From: Stomoxys calcitrans
Lineage: Eukaryota; Arthropoda; Insecta; Diptera; Muscidae
Reading direction: 5' to 3'
Length of the DNA stretch: 64,000 nt
Assembly: GCF_963082655.1 (NCBI RefSeq)
Contig: NC_081556.1
Coordinates: 72,339,227-72,403,226, forward strand
The notes under the pieces: model-generated
The model's database searches: none
What the model saw: only the letters and a program-made list of their open reading frames with translations
Told to the model about the DNA's origin: nothing
Part shown: piece after piece, positions 36,571-49,624 of the stretch
How positions within the stretch are numbered: position 1 is the stretch's first letter
Layout: each line of letters opens with the position of its first letter
Position numbers and translations under genes: made by a program

Positions 36571-37490
36571 AGGGTGATTTAATATCTATTATCTTTTTGG
36601 CAACACTGGTTTAAACAGCTCACGAACGTTTCGTGTTTTTGTTTTACTTTCAAACATCTTCAGTTTGGTCTGTAATTTAACCATGAATCGTCTTACAAAC
36701 GAACAACGCTTGCAAATTATTGAACTTTATTATCAAAATGAGTGCTCTGTTAAGGAAGTTCATTGCGCGCTTCTTTATCGTCGAAGCTCATTTTTGACTC
36801 AATGGATATGTAAATAAGCAGAATTGTCGATTTTGGATTGAAGATCCGCCAGATGCATTGCAAGAGCTACCAATCCATCCAGAAAAAGTCATAGTTTGGT
36901 GCGGTTTATGGGTTGGTGGCATAATTGGACCGTACTTCTTCAAAGATGATGCAAATCGTAAGGTAACTGCGAATGATGAGCGCTATCGTGAGATGATATC
37001 CATTTTTTTTTGCCCGAAATGCAAGAGCTTGACTTGCATGACATGTGGTTTCAACAAGACGATGCCACATGCGACACAGCACGCGTAAAAATGGACATAT
37101 TGAGAGGCGAGTTCGGTGAACTTTTTTATTTCATGTTTGGGACCGGTCAACTAGCCTTCTAGATCGTGCGATTTAACGACTTTAGACTATTTTTGTGGGT
37201 CAATGTTAAAGCTCATGTCTATACAGACAAGCCCGCTTCATCTGACATATAGGAAGACAACATTGAAACATTTATTCGTGAGATACCGGCCGAAATGTTG
37301 GAAAGAGTATGCCAAAATTGAACTAAGCGGATGGACCAATTGAGGCGCAGTCACGGTCAACATTTGCATGAAATAATCATCAAACATTAAATTATATGGA
37401 CTATACTATCGACTCAAATGAAGATTTTCTGAATTTTATGTGTTTTTGTTTTTTGACAAATTTTCCTATAGCTCTTAAAAAATCACACTT
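36571..37490 (+). mobile_element. Mariner/IS630-type element, internally deleted (copy 1)
   Basis: The ends read agggtgattt... and ...aaatcacacttt. The coding remnant starts MNRLTNEQRLQIIELYYQNECSVKEVH, an HTH-type start of a tc1/mariner-related transposase. A deletion follows that joins it to the catalytic part (frame 36858-37088: LPIHPEKVIVWCGLWVGGIIGPYFFKDDANR). Later stops and frameshifts (DMWFQQDDATCDTAR-like) disrupt the rest. Its sister at 43000-43541 carries the same N-terminal-to-catalytic junction. Confidence 0.8.
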
Positions 37491-39442
37491 TTTATTAAAA
37501 AGCATAATATCCATGCTAAGTTGAACTAGGTTCTGTTTAACGTTCGTTGTTGAACGTCAGTTTGAACTCAATTATATCGAATGCATATTTTTGTCTGTGT
37601 GTAGTAAAGTGAAATGTCAGATGACGTTGTACAATGTCGAGACACCACAACGAGTTTATCAAAGTCTATACGAATGATTCGCCTTGATCATTACTAACTG
37701 TGGTTTTGTACCTGACATGGTCGATGAAAACTTGACGCGGATAGTTTGCATTTTCATTGCTTTAAACTTCACTATTGGAAGTCGTCGTGGCAACGATACA
37801 CCAGAGGTATTATCCTTGACACGAATTGATAATTTGGTATTAAAAGTATCGAATTTACTGTCATCAGCATTAATTCATACAGCTGTTTATATAAAAACGA
37901 ACACTTAATGCGCCAACTCCTTGCTCTGAAAAGAGTCCCAATAGTTGAGATGGTAGCAAACTCGGCTTATCAATGCGATGGTGATAGTTTCTACTTCCGT
38001 CATAAGCATTGGCCTTTCGCTATAGAAAAGTAAATTCGGTAATGCAATGGGCTAAAAATGATCTCAGTGAGTCTGAATACAGATTGCCACTGTTCCCTGG
38101 TATAGTAAGTACGTTTATGCCCTCCAACTCTAATGGCAAATACAGTGTATATGGATCCATAAAAATATATAAGGAGCTGGGTCATCAATGTCTCTCTCTC
38201 TATTACTTTATTCAATTTAAAATGGTAATAAACGCTTTTTATCTACCACCCAATATCAGCACGAAAACTATTTGAGTATTTTTAAAAACTGTAGCAGACT
38301 AAATCATGTCGGTCTCATTATTACGAGAGAAACAAAAAAATATTAAGGAAATATTAATGTTCACTGAAATTTTATTTCTTCGAAACAAAGTATAAGTCGC
38401 AGATTTGTTGAAACAATCGATTTAGGCCAGTCTTGAAATAAACGCAAACAAACCATTGCATTCGTATGTATGTATATATCACTGATTATGGCGCGACTTC
38501 AAATTGTCATGGAATGTTGTTGTGCAGCATTTTCTCCAGTTTGCTCCTCTCTGCGGCGCTGCTGTTTTCCCTCTGTGGGTTACTTCGCCGTTTCCAACAG
38601 ATTTTTCCACCAGATAACCTCATGACCAAGTAATGATGATGCCTGTAGTGGTATTGATGCAACAGGTAAATTATGTATTACCTGCGACTTGGCGACTTTT
38701 TTGTCTTCTTTGAGACTTTGGGAGTTTCTTGTTGGAGCAGTGGACGAACGAATAGAAAAGCGATTGATCGATGAACTGCTACATGGTATGATTGAATATA
38801 AAAAAATCAAGCATGCCGGCAATAAGAGTGGTAAAGGCACAAGTATGCCGACATGTCAGAAAGTTGGGTTTGCCACTTATCTTTGTGGCAAATATTCCGC
38901 TTTATTAGTGGAAAGTGACACTCCTTTCGCTTTCTGGGCTCTGCCACAGTCAGTCACTGTTAAGTGCACATAGGCCAGCCGCAAGTCCCCCATGTTAAAT
39001 TGATTGTAATCAAGCGCTTACGTTGTTTACTTTTCTACTGACAAATCGTCATTGTTTCGCATTGAAACATGCCATATGCCCATGATTATGTGTAATGGCG
39101 GCGTTTCTTTTGAAACTCCATTTTGCAGGTGGTCTCTTACAATTCTTTTATGGATTTTCGATCAGTTCGAAAAAAAACATTGGTCAAATTGTGTCATTTG
39201 CATTAAAAGAGAAAAATATAAATGTTTCAAATAGTCTAATCACATCTGTATTAGATTTAATCGGTCGAGTTCTTGTTTCACTTTTCCTTTACTTTTGGTT
39301 TATTTCAAACTCCTATGATGATGAAAAATGTGAAATTTTTTAACCTACATCATTAATAGTGTTCGTTACACAATCTTGAAAATCAAACTTGTATGGATAT
39401 TGTAATTAAACGTACAGAACATTATTTGGAATTTCTAAGCGT
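37491..39442. other. Spacer with unassigned short frames
   Basis: Frames such as 38689-38973 (+), 38580-38840 (-) and 39095-39343 (+) are open for 80-95 codons, but I see no family motif, splice context or conservation evidence. Not called as genes. Confidence 0.35.
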
Positions 39443-40015
39443 CACTGAAGCGCAGGGGTTAGCATATGACACTGAACACCTGGGTTAGAATTCTGGCGAG
39501 AACACTCGAAAGAAGTTTTAAGCAATGGTTATCACCTCCTAATGTTGGCGACATTTATGAGGTACTATGTCATGTAAAAACTTCTTCCCAAAGAGATGTC
39601 GCACAGCGGCAGGCCGTTCGGACTCGGCTGTAAAAATGAGGCCCCTTCTTATGAAAAGTTCGTGAGAAGTTCGCCTTTGTTCCTTAACGAAATGTTCATG
39701 GGCAAATTTGAAGTGCGAAGATGGGCTATGTATCCCCTATATATACTGCTCTTCGGATTAAACTTCTTAAATCATAAAAGTCGTATCTTTGATCTAGTTT
39801 CGCTGAAACTAGCTACAGTGAATCGCTTTAGATCTGTTGGCAACAATGTACAGCGTTCTTCCAATGTAAAGCCATAAACCTATTTGATATTTTATCCGAT
39901 TTAGCTGAAGAAATAATTCTAGAACAACTATTTACTTAGTACTTATACATTGGAAAACCCTAACAACCTACTCAAAAGAAAAAACGTACCAAATATGACA
40001 AGAACCTACCGATAA
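39443..40015 (+). mobile_element. SINE copy plus linked repeat segment
   Basis: 39443-39735 is the tRNA-derived SINE (A-box-like agcgcaggggttagcat, then gtcatgtaaaaacttc). 39780-40015 matches 33310-33670 in reverse. Confidence 0.65.
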
Positions 40016-40984
40016 ACGGCAACACCAACCATAATGTAAGTTGCAATTGCATCATCCGATCTCAAATTTGTCTTCTTGGGCCCGCAGGAGCTTCAAATGA
40101 TGTCGGATTTAGCTAGAATTTGGAAAGTGAAGGCAGATATGTGAGGCATTAAGCTACGAAAAACTTCTCAACAAAATGGTGTCGCTCTATGGTACATGGA
40201 GGAATATATATATACATAAATTCGCCATTATGTCGAGAGCCAAGACAAAATCCTTCCTGTTTAAATGCGATTTCGACCAAGCTTTATGGATATTTTGGAA
40301 GTCATCCAAGAAAGGCATCATCTAAGATCGTAAATTGAATTTTAGGCAACATATTTTTATGATGGTGAATAAATCTTTTAGTTCTCTTGAATTTATGAAA
40401 ATATGGAGTAAAAAATTTGATGATCCTTCAGTTACTAATAACTTATATATTTCTCTTGATCGATGTACGATTGAGTATCCGTTATTTGGGATGTGGTTTG
40501 CACCATTCACAGAAATAAAATTGAGTCAGAACAGAAACTATTTCTACTATTTTACCTTCATAATCGTGGTTGGAATTATCAATCACTTCCTTCCTATAGG
40601 TTTAGACTAAATTTAATAAAGCTCCCTACACTCAGTAGTCGCAGGAAAATGTTGAACATCACTCTCATCTCAAATGTTTTACACGGGAATTTGAAGTCCG
40701 AATTTTTGTTGAGCCAGCTTAATATTAACGTTCCTTCAACACCAACGAGAAAATTTTCAACTGCTTAATGTTCAATATCATCAAAGAGATTTAGCTAATA
40801 ATGATCCCTTTCGTCGTATTTGTTTAGATTTTAATAAATATTATCATCTTTTTGATTTTACTGAAGATAGATACTCATTAAAAAGAAAAATTATACTATA
40901 CTTAAATCCTAGTTCAATATCAATGTTGTTTGTAAGGATATGTGTATTATAAACATGTATTATATTAACAAGTGACTATTTTAT
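40016..40984. other. Spacer, nothing firmly recognised
   Basis: A short SINE-like fragment is seen near 40140-40200. The overlapping 91-codon frames at 40335-40768 have no recognised motif. Confidence 0.35.
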
Positions 40985-41485
40985 AGCATTTATACTGTAA
41001 AGCTATATCTAAATCTGAACCGATTTTTTCCTACCAATTTCCGACTCTACAAATTATATATATTTCGGATCGTCGTAAAATTCTACGACGATATATCTGT
41101 CCGTCCGTCAGTTGTAATCACTCTAGAGTCTTCCAAATTGAGATATTGATCTGAAATTTGGCACAGATACGTCTTTTTGATGCATGCTGATTAAGTTCTT
41201 GAACGGGCCAAATCGGACCATATTTGGATATAGCTGCTATATAGACCAATTTCAATGGGCTTCGTCTCTAGGCCGAAAAACATCGTTATACCAATTTTGA
41301 AGACGATCGGATGAAAACTGCGACCTGCAGTTTGTACACAAAGTTACATGGACAGACAGACAGACGTATATAGCTAAATCGAATCAGAAAGTGATTCTGA
41401 GTCGATCGGTATACTTATCAATGGGTCTATATCTTCCTTCTGGGTGCTAAGTTATAATACCCTATACCACAGTAGTGGTGTAGGG
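40985..41485. mobile_element. Third type of ~150-bp-unit related element
   Basis: Contains tccgtccgtcagttgtaatc, ggatatagctgctatataga and a terminal hairpin taccctataccac/gtggtgtaggg. It shares the design of the other families but not their head. Confidence 0.65.
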
Positions 41486-41571
41486 TCTAATAATAATAAT
41501 TACCAGAAGCCTGAGGATAGTTTTATATGACAGTTTTATCAAATTAAGACCTTTTGGAAGTAAGGGTCCTG

Positions 41572-41720
41572 TAAAATGCAAATTTGCCTATGAGAATTGC
41601 ATTAAGGAACTGGAGCAAACTTCTCACATATCAGTGAGTGCTGTCCGATTCAAGTTTTAAGCTCAATGATAATTAACCTCCTTTTTATTGCCGAGCCCAA
41701 ACGGCGTGCCATAGTGATAT
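41572..41720 (-). mobile_element. SINE fragment
   Basis: The reverse 3' half of the SINE (attgcattaaggaactgg, agtgctgtccgattcaag). Confidence 0.65.
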
Positions 41721-41962
41721 ACACAGCGCCATGACCGAGACCAAAAATGGCAAAAGTCAACATAATCGGAATGTAAATTTTTGGATGCGTTTATTATCTG
41801 TATATTAATCATATGTAATCTACAGTTGACCGAAAAATAAGTACTAAGCAAGACGAACTCGTGAAAGTGAATCCCAACTTAAGTGAAAAAGCAAAGTAAT
41901 GTTCATAAAAGTATCAGCTGCATTTGTCTGCCTTAACAAGAATTATTAGTCATATTGAACCC

Positions 41963-42730
41963 ACAACCATAGGATGGGAGTGGATAACTTCCATTATAAA
42001 GTGGTACTTCGATTTGTCTTAACTTTTGCACGGAGTGTTTTGTTATGATTTCCAACTATAATGCCAAGTATGGTCTAAGCTGGTCCATAATCTGATATAG
42101 CTTCCATATAAACCTTTCTCCCGATTTGACATCTTGGAAGCCGTAATAGTTTACGATTTGACTGAAATTTTGCACACAGTGGGTTGTTTTGATTCTCTTA
42201 AATAAATTTATATTCTAAAGTTCAGCAAACTAGTATGACAAATAAGTATTTTATGGTCCCTATACCCAAAATTTAAAGATCGGTCTATATGGTAGCTATA
42301 TCTAAATATGGTCCGATTTGAATCATAATTGGTAGGACCTTTGAGAGGTTTAATATAGCTCACTGATCCAAATTTCAGCATAATCGACTGAAAAATAGGT
42401 ACTTTATACCAAAACCATTAATCTGGAGATCGGTCTATATGACAGATATATATGGCATGGTTGGGGTTAGGCCCGAAACAAGACTTTGATTCAAATTTGA
42501 GGGAAATCAGATGATGAGTATTTTTTGGTCTCGGGAAGTAAAATCGGAGGATCTGTCTATAAGGGCCTAATTCCAAAACGTGGACCTACATGGTCTATTT
42601 TTGGTCCTATGTCTTCTATAATAAAAATAAAAAATATTTGTCAAGTTTCATCCACCTACATTAACTACTTCTTTTTTGGCCAACTTTACTATGAACTCAC
42701 GACACTGTGCAACAATTCAAAATAGAAGTG
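41963..42730. mobile_element. Two old fragments of ~150-bp-unit elements, opposite orientations
   Basis: About 41963-42190 reads in reverse (tccataatctgatatagctt). About 42255-42700 reads forward (gatcggtctatatggtagct twice). Confidence 0.55.
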
Positions 42731-42999
42731 TGGATTTACGATTACCGCACTTGTCACTGAGGTAGAAAGGTACTTATAAATATTCAATCAAAATACAATC
42801 AAAATACAATAAAAAAACCTTCTCAATTATCAAAAAGATAAATGAGAACTGTATTGAAAACTGGGCATTTACTTGCCCCCGAAAATGGGAGGGGCTATTT
42901 TAACACTTCATTTAAATTTCATTGAAATTGAATCATTGCTTATTCTGCTCTTTAGAGTTGCTCCGAGTTTGCTGTAAAATGTTGGATAGGACAATAAAT

Positions 43000-43541
43000 G
43001 GTGATTTTTTAGCTATTAAAATTTTTTTTAAACACTGGTTTAAACGGCTTACGCGCCTTTCGTGTTTTGCTCACTGTTAAACATCTTCAGTTTGGTCTAT
43101 AATTTAACCATGAATTGTCTTACAAACGAACAACGCTTGCAAATTATTGAATTTTATTATCAAAATGCATGCTCTGTAAAGAAAGTTCATCGCGCACTTC
43201 TTGTGTTCAGCGACGAAGCTCATTTTTGGCTCAATGGGTACGTTAAAAAGCAGAATTGTCGATTTTGAAGTGAAGATCCGCCAAAAACATTCCAAGAGCT
43301 ACCAATGCATCCAGAAAAAGTTACAGTTTGGTTCGGTTTATGGGCTTGTGGCATCATTTGGCCGCACTTCTTCAAAGATTATGCGAAGCGTAACGTAACT
43401 ATGAATGGTAATCGTGCGATTTAACGCTTTTAGACTATTTTTTGTGGGGCTATGTTAAAGCTCATGTCTATAAAGACAAGCCCGCTTCAATTGATATATT
43501 GAAAGACAACATTGGAGCATTAGCTCTTAAAAATCACCCTT
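43000..43541 (+). mobile_element. Mariner/IS630-type element, internally deleted (copy 2)
   Basis: Ends ggtgattttttagct and agctcttaaaaatcacc. The N-terminal MNCLTNEQRLQIIEFYYQNACSVKKVHRALL is fused directly to VFSDEAHFWLNGYVKKQNCRF, the block with a catalytic Asp, so the middle of the transposase is deleted. A further deletion occurs near 43411, where the frame jumps to the C-terminal DYFLWGYVKAH-like part. Confidence 0.82.
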
Positions 43542-43795
43542 TACATCAAAATTTCATCGAAATCAGATGAGGAATACGTCTTCCATGTACTCAAGAAGTT
43601 AAGTCATCTATGAAGATATAGTCCGAAACTAAACATACGCAATAGTTTCAAGTTTTAGTTTGACAGATTTTTTTTAATTACTGTAGCTTGATTGCAACGC
43701 GCAGATTATAGCTAAATCGTAAAAGGATATCTATACTTTATGGGATCAGAGGCGAATATTCCACAAAAATAATGACAAAACTAGTATAAAGGGTC
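43542..43795 (+). mobile_element. Tail fragment of a ~150-bp-unit element
   Basis: Degenerate unit and tail sequence (ctttatgggatcagaggcgaat, gacaaaactagtata). Confidence 0.5.
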
Positions 43796-44864
43796 AACTA
43801 GTAAGCTGGAAGATTTTAGAGTATGAATCTAAGGATGGAGAGGTGATGTGAAACATTTTTAAATTTGGTATTGGAGAACCAAACATTACTTTACCTGCTG
43901 ATATTTTATCAAAATCAAACTTAAATTGCGCCCTCATAATGTTTAAAAAAGTCATATATATCCTATTCAGAAACTCAAAGGACATACATTGCTGAGAAAA
44001 AAATATATATGTGAAAACTCGAGCAGCTGAAATGTTAGAGTGATGAGCGGACGTTAAATCGAACAACATTAGACGATCAGTTATATATAAAATTTTTTTT
44101 TTGGTTCCACTTCAATATTACAATGACAAACGGATTGACAAAGTTACTCGACTCTATGGTAAAGGCTACAAAATTCTATTACATTTGTACGAAGTCAATC
44201 TCAAAAAGATTTTGATTTCCATAACAAAAGCCTTGCTGACTAGGCATGGGGATAAGTTGCAATGGGTGTTTCTTCCTTAGAGAGTATTACATAAAATATA
44301 CACCTTAAGTATACACAAATACAACAGCACATTCATCATTTCAGAAACTGAACAAACCAGCGATGCCGTAACATTCCATACAAGTTTCCATGGGGAGGTT
44401 TCGACGACGCACACCATTATGATCCGCAGTGAAAGTTTTCACATGTCGTTGAATATCCTCTGGACTTTATAATAACTCCATCAACATGTATAAAAGATGA
44501 ACGCGTCCTCTTCATCTCGCTGCTTGCAATGGCTAGTGCTTTTGTATGTGCGGTACTGGATGTTGTACACCTTACCTTGTAAATTAAATAATTTCACAAA
44601 AAATGCAACATGTTGCTTTGCTTATGCGCTCACGCGCCATCGCCGCATGTTACTGCAGAGTAATGCGGTTTGACCACATGCCCATTACAGATATAAGTGC
44701 GTACGGCACACATCAATTGTAGTTGACATGTATGGTTGGCACGCCTTCTGTGCCATATGTTATGGGGGTATCCGAATCACAAATTACAAACGTGATGTTA
44801 ACAAGGAAATTACGCAGTTATTCCAGATGCTCGTTCGGATGTTTGATATTTGTGTGTTCGTTTT
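43796..44864. other. Spacer, nothing recognised
   Basis: No supported gene. Confidence 0.4.
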
Positions 44865-46304
44865 TATACCCACCACCGAAGGATGGGGGTATATTCATTT
44901 TGTCATTCCGTTTGCAACACATCGAAATATCCATTTCCGACCCTATAAAGTATATATATTCTTGATCAGCGTAAAAATCTAAGACGATCTAGCCATGTCC
45001 GTCCGTCTGTCTGTTGAAATCACGCTACAGTCTTTAAAAATAGAGATATTGAGCTGAAATTTTGCAAAGATTCTTTTTTTGTCCATAAGCAGGTTAAGTT
45101 CGAAGATGGGCTATATCGGACTATATCTTGATATAGCCCCCATATAGACCGATCCGCCGATTTAGGGTCTTAGGCCCATAAAAGCCACATTTATTATCCG
45201 ATTTTGTTGAAATTTGGGACAGTGAGTTGTGTTAGGCCCTTCGACATCCTTTGTCAATTTGGCTCAGATCGGTCCAGATTTGGATATGGCTGCCATATAG
45301 ACCGATCCTCCGATTTGGGGTCTAAGGCCCATAAAAGCCACATTTATGGTCTGATTTCGATGAAATTTGGGACAATGAGTTGTCTTAGGCCCTTTGACAT
45401 GTTTCTTTAATTTGGTCCAGATCGGTTCAGATTTGGATATAGCTGCCATATAGACCGATCCTCCGGTTTAGGGTCTTAGGCCCACAAAAGCCACATTTAT
45501 TATCCGATTTTGATGAAATTCGGGGCAGTGAGATGTATTAGGCCCATCGACATCCTTTATTAATTTGGCTCAGATCGGTCCAGATTTAGATATAGCTGCC
45601 ATATAGATCGATCCTCCGATTTATGGTGTAAGGCCCATAATAGCCACATTCATTATCCGATTTTGCTGAAATTTGGGACAGTGAGATGTGTTAGGCCCTT
45701 TGACATACTTCTTCAATTTGGTCCAGATCGGTTCAAATTTGGATATAGCTGCCATATAGACCGATTTCTTGATTTATGGTTTTGGGCGCATTTATTGTCC
45801 GATGTCGCTGAAATTTGAGACAGTGAGTTTGGTTAGATTCTTCGTCGTCCTTCTTCAATTTTGCCCAGATCGGTCCAGACTTGAATATAGCTGCCATATA
45901 GACCGATCTCTGGATTTAAGGTTTAGGGCCCATAAAATAGGCATTTATTGTCCGATTTCGCCGAAATTTGGGACAGTGCTTAGTGTTAGGCTCTTCGACA
46001 TGTTTATGCAACTCGGCCCAAATCGGTCCAGATTTGGATATAGCTGCCATGTAGACCGATATCTCGATTTAAAGTCTTGGCCCCATAAAAGGCGCATTTA
46101 TAATCCGATTTCACTGAAATTTGACACATTTGACATGTTCGGCTTTTCGACATCCGTGTCGTATATAGTTCAGATCGGTATGAGGTATATGAGTATAAGG
46201 TATGAAATTTTCACCGAATTTTGATGAAAGGTGGTTTACATATATACCCGAGGTGGTGGGTATCCAAAGTTCGGCCCGGCCGAACTTAACGCCTTTTTAC
46301 TTGT
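44865..46304 (-). mobile_element. ~150-bp-unit element, second family (tandem, 7 units)
   Basis: In minus orientation it begins acaagtaaaaaggcgttaag with TTCGGCCGGGCCGAA and ATACCCACCACC, and ends GGTGGTGGGTATA (44865 side). The block atagctgccatatagaccg recurs near 45146, 45298, 45452, 45605, 45757, 45898 and 46052, a period of 141-154 bp. No protein is encoded; the 151-codon frame is a repeat translation. Confidence 0.88.
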
Positions 46305-46454
46305 TTTTTTAAATATTTTTAACGAATAAACAAAAATCACTAGCATACATATGCACATAATTTTTCAACATTGTAAATTGATGTCAATGAATTGCTAACT
46401 CTATTTGGGACAAGTAAGTCGCACTGCATAGAATGGAGGCATACTCATTTTGCC

Positions 46455-46830
46455 CCTTATAATTGAGCTTAAACTTGATTTGGACTGCACTCATTGATAT
46501 GTGAGAAGTTTGCCCCTGTTCCTTAGTGGAATGTTCATGGGCAAAAATTGCATTTTTTTCAAAATGTCAGCCAATTCAAATAAAAATTACGTTCTCTGGA
46601 GGCTTAAGAAGTATATGGTTTCAAAACAATCCCAACTGACCTACACTAATAGGGGGTAATCATGCGAAATTTCAAGCAGCTGACCTTACTGCTTCAAAAG
46701 TTAGCGTGCTTTCGACAGATGGACGGACTTGGCTAGATCGACTTATGGGGTCTTAGACCAATATCTCGATGTGCTTCAAATGGAATAACGAAGTTAGTAT
46801 TCTCCCATCCTGTGGTGAAGGAAATAAAAA
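46455..46830 (+). mobile_element. SINE fragment followed by a tail fragment of a ~150-bp-unit element
   Basis: 46455-46555 is the SINE 3' part (gtttgcccctgttcctta). About 46560-46830 carries gttagcgtgctttcgacag and a tail remnant cccatcctgtggtgaagg. Confidence 0.65.
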
Positions 46831-47635
46831 GTTTAAAATTATTTGAAAATATCATTCATAGAGGTAAGCACCCAAAGTTCGGCTTGGCCGAATTTAAATG
46901 CTCAAATGTGTACTTCTTCTTCTTCCGAAATAATGTTTTTTTATAATCGGGTTCACTGTTATGCCCATGTTCAAGTTTACAACATCATGTTCATTTGCGG
47001 TTATGAGACAAAAACTTGTCCTGGTGGTGTACGCCTTACAAAATTTACAAGCCAACTTGACAAGTGTACAGGAAATATTTTACATATCTAGAGCGAGTTT
47101 TTGCGAAATAGCATTTTTAGACCATGTGCAAATGAATATAAAAGTTAAAGGAGTGCTTAAATTATGATATGGTAGGGTGGCGAAGAGAAATTTTGTCTCA
47201 CTATAGAAAAATTATATCTACCATAGCAGAACAAGTACATCTAATCTCCCTCACCTCAATTAATATGCAATTGTTATACAAATTGCAAATTTGTCCACGA
47301 ACTTTTAATTAGGGGCAGCAAAGATTTTGTTTTGTATATCAAGGGTTTCCTCCTTTTATACCTTTCTTTAGTCGTTAATTTCAAGTTTTCATTTGGCAGA
47401 GGATATTGGGAATTGTCGAGATTTTATTTTGCATTAGACACAAATTAAATGCTGTGAAGGAGAAAAACTCACAAAGTGATATCAAGTGCAAATCAGATTA
47501 TTTGAAGTGAAACGGTCTTATTAACTATTCGCTAACCTGTCGAGACAATTTGAGGCTCTTATATTGTAAATGAGCATGTAGGAAAGAACAAAATAAAACT
47601 CGCAAGACATGTGTTGCAGAACAATTGAATTAAAA
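46831..47635. other. Spacer, nothing recognised
   Basis: AT-rich. A small SINE-like piece lies near 47275. Confidence 0.4.
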
Positions 47636-47965
47636 ACAAGTAAAAGCGTGCCGTGTCAAATCTTATATGCCATCCGTCATGGACCGCAACTGTCAAGTTG
47701 TTTTGCACAAATTATCTTAATAGGTAGCTGGGCAATGAATAGATAAGAAATGCTTTCTGTACTCACTTTATGGGGCTATATCCCAATCTGAACCGATATG
47801 ACCCGTTTGCAAACCCTAACGGCCTACATGAATAAGAAAATTTCGACGGCTGTCATGATTTCCCCAGATGGACGGACGTGGCTAAATCGACTCAAAATGT
47901 TGATAAGTATACCCGCATTAGCATTAGATTAGATAAGAATACCACATCCTATGGTGGAGAGTTCA
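47636..47965 (+). mobile_element. Shortened ~150-bp-unit element
   Basis: Head acaagtaaaagcgtgc (TTCGGCC palindrome largely lost), one partial unit, tail cctatggtggagag. Confidence 0.65.
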
Positions 47966-48319
47966 AAATGAATTTATTGAAACGGTTCAATATTCCGGTT
48001 ACAATGACCATCTTATTCATATGACTGCAGTGCCTTGACCTATTAGTATATACACACAAAAAAATAATTCGTAAGCCACAAATGAAATTTTCGACAAGAA
48101 AACTTCTTTTATGAAAAATGCTTGGACTTTGTTTACGCTAAAATTGCAAGAATTTGTAACAAAAACAAAGGATGTATAGATGTTTTCGTCTTTTACAGGC
48201 CGCCGTTTACCGGAAGCATTTTTAGTTTAAAAGATTTTAATTTTTGCGAAAAAGAGCCATCTTTTACCACAAACGAAGTTCATAAAAGTTTTACCACAAC
48301 GAAAATGACTTTAACTTTA
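47966..48319. other. Spacer, nothing recognised
   Basis: No supported gene. Confidence 0.4.
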
Positions 48320-48705
48320 AAAAAAAGTTAAGATCGGCCGGGTCGAATCTTATACACCCCTCCACCATGGATCGCATTTGTAACTTTCTACGGATAAGTT
48401 TTTCAAATATATAGGAATAACATTTTGTTATGAATTCGCTTAAAATTTCAACCAATCTATAAGCCCAAGAAGCCAAATCGTGCTTTCGGTCTATATGGGA
48501 ACTATATCAGATAATAGGCCAATTTGAACCATGCTTTGCCTAGTTGTTAGAAGTAACCAAATACCTCTTGTAGTATTTCAGTAAACTCGGGTGATAATTG
48601 AGATTTCGGGTTATAATTGAGATGGCGGCAATATAAAACCATGGACCGATATTGCCCATTTAAAATCCCAACCGGTCTGCACTAATAGGAGGGTTGCCTT
48701 TTATA
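48320..48705 (+). mobile_element. Head fragment of a ~150-bp-unit element
   Basis: gatcggccgggtcgaatctt, cccctccaccatggatcgc and degenerate units. The tail is replaced by mariner sequence. Confidence 0.65.
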
Positions 48706-48719
48706 TTTCGGGATTGTAG

Positions 48720-49575
48720 ATCCCAAAAGTAAATACTAATTATCGAAAATCGCTACAATGTTTTTCCAAATATTGCCCATCAAGATCTATGCACTTTTGC
48801 ATGCACTTGAACCAATTGTCGAATCACTTTTGCCACTCTGATTGAGGTATCTCCAAAACATGCATTCTGAACGCATCAACCGGTGTCGAAAACGTTCACC
48901 TCTCATTACGTACGGGAATGAAAAAGTAGTCATTCGGTGCCAAGTCAGGACTATATGGCGGATGACTCATCAAATCGATGTTTTGAGTGTTCGCGTTGCC
49001 GTAGTGAAGAGTAATCCGTCTTTGGCGGTTGGTTTTCCTGATTTCTTGGAAGACAACGGGAAAACAAATGATTGTGTACCACTCAGAATTTACTGTTCTA
49101 GCGGTACGATTGCGACATGTCCAGTTTTTCCGAAAAAATAGGCGATCATCTGCTTGGAAGTTCTTCATGCGCGAGCAACATTTATTGGATTTGGCTCATC
49201 TTGAAACACCCATACAGTCGTCTGCTGTTTACATTTGGGCTCATGCGCATAAATCCACGATTCATCACCTGTCACGTTGTCATAGAGCCTCTTTTTCAGC
49301 GATGGACAAACTGTGTGAGATCCAACGCGAACAAATTTTTTTGACCATCAAATGCCCATGCAATGTTGAATGTATAATGATCCCACTAATGCCTAAGGTT
49401 GTCTCAATCTGGCAATCTTGCAATATCAGTTGGCGCACAGCATCAATGGATTTTGGAACATTAACTGATTTCGGACGACCTTCCGAAATTCGTGTTGGAG
49501 TGAACTACGACCTCGGTTGAATTCACCATACCATCGATAAACACTGGTCCTTGATGGAGCTTCATCGGCAAAAAT
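48720..49575 (-). mobile_element. Dead mariner-family transposase
   Basis: Minus-strand translation in shifting frames gives TSVYRWYGEFNRGRSSL, then DESWIYAHEPKCKQQTTVWV (first catalytic Asp block), TSKQMIAYFFGKTGHVATVPL, and VNSEWYTIICFPVVFQEIRKTN. The next block, HYGNANTQN, should contain the second catalytic Asp but reads G and has lost neighbouring residues. It ends with SHPPYSPDLAPNDYF (third Asp block), followed by degenerate C-terminal sequence. Several stops and frameshifts are present. Terminal inverted repeats were not located. Confidence 0.88.
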
Positions 49576-49624
49576 AGAATTAAGTTAATCGATTATGTTA
49601 CTGTAAACAACACAAACGTTCTGG

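Noticed and set aside
38580..38973. Overlapping 86-94-codon frames as a small gene
   Set aside because: No motif, start context or splice pattern separates them from chance frames.
44865..46304. CRISPR-like regular array
   Set aside because: The units are ~153 bp, diverged throughout with no conserved repeat/variable spacer pattern, and the context is an animal genome.
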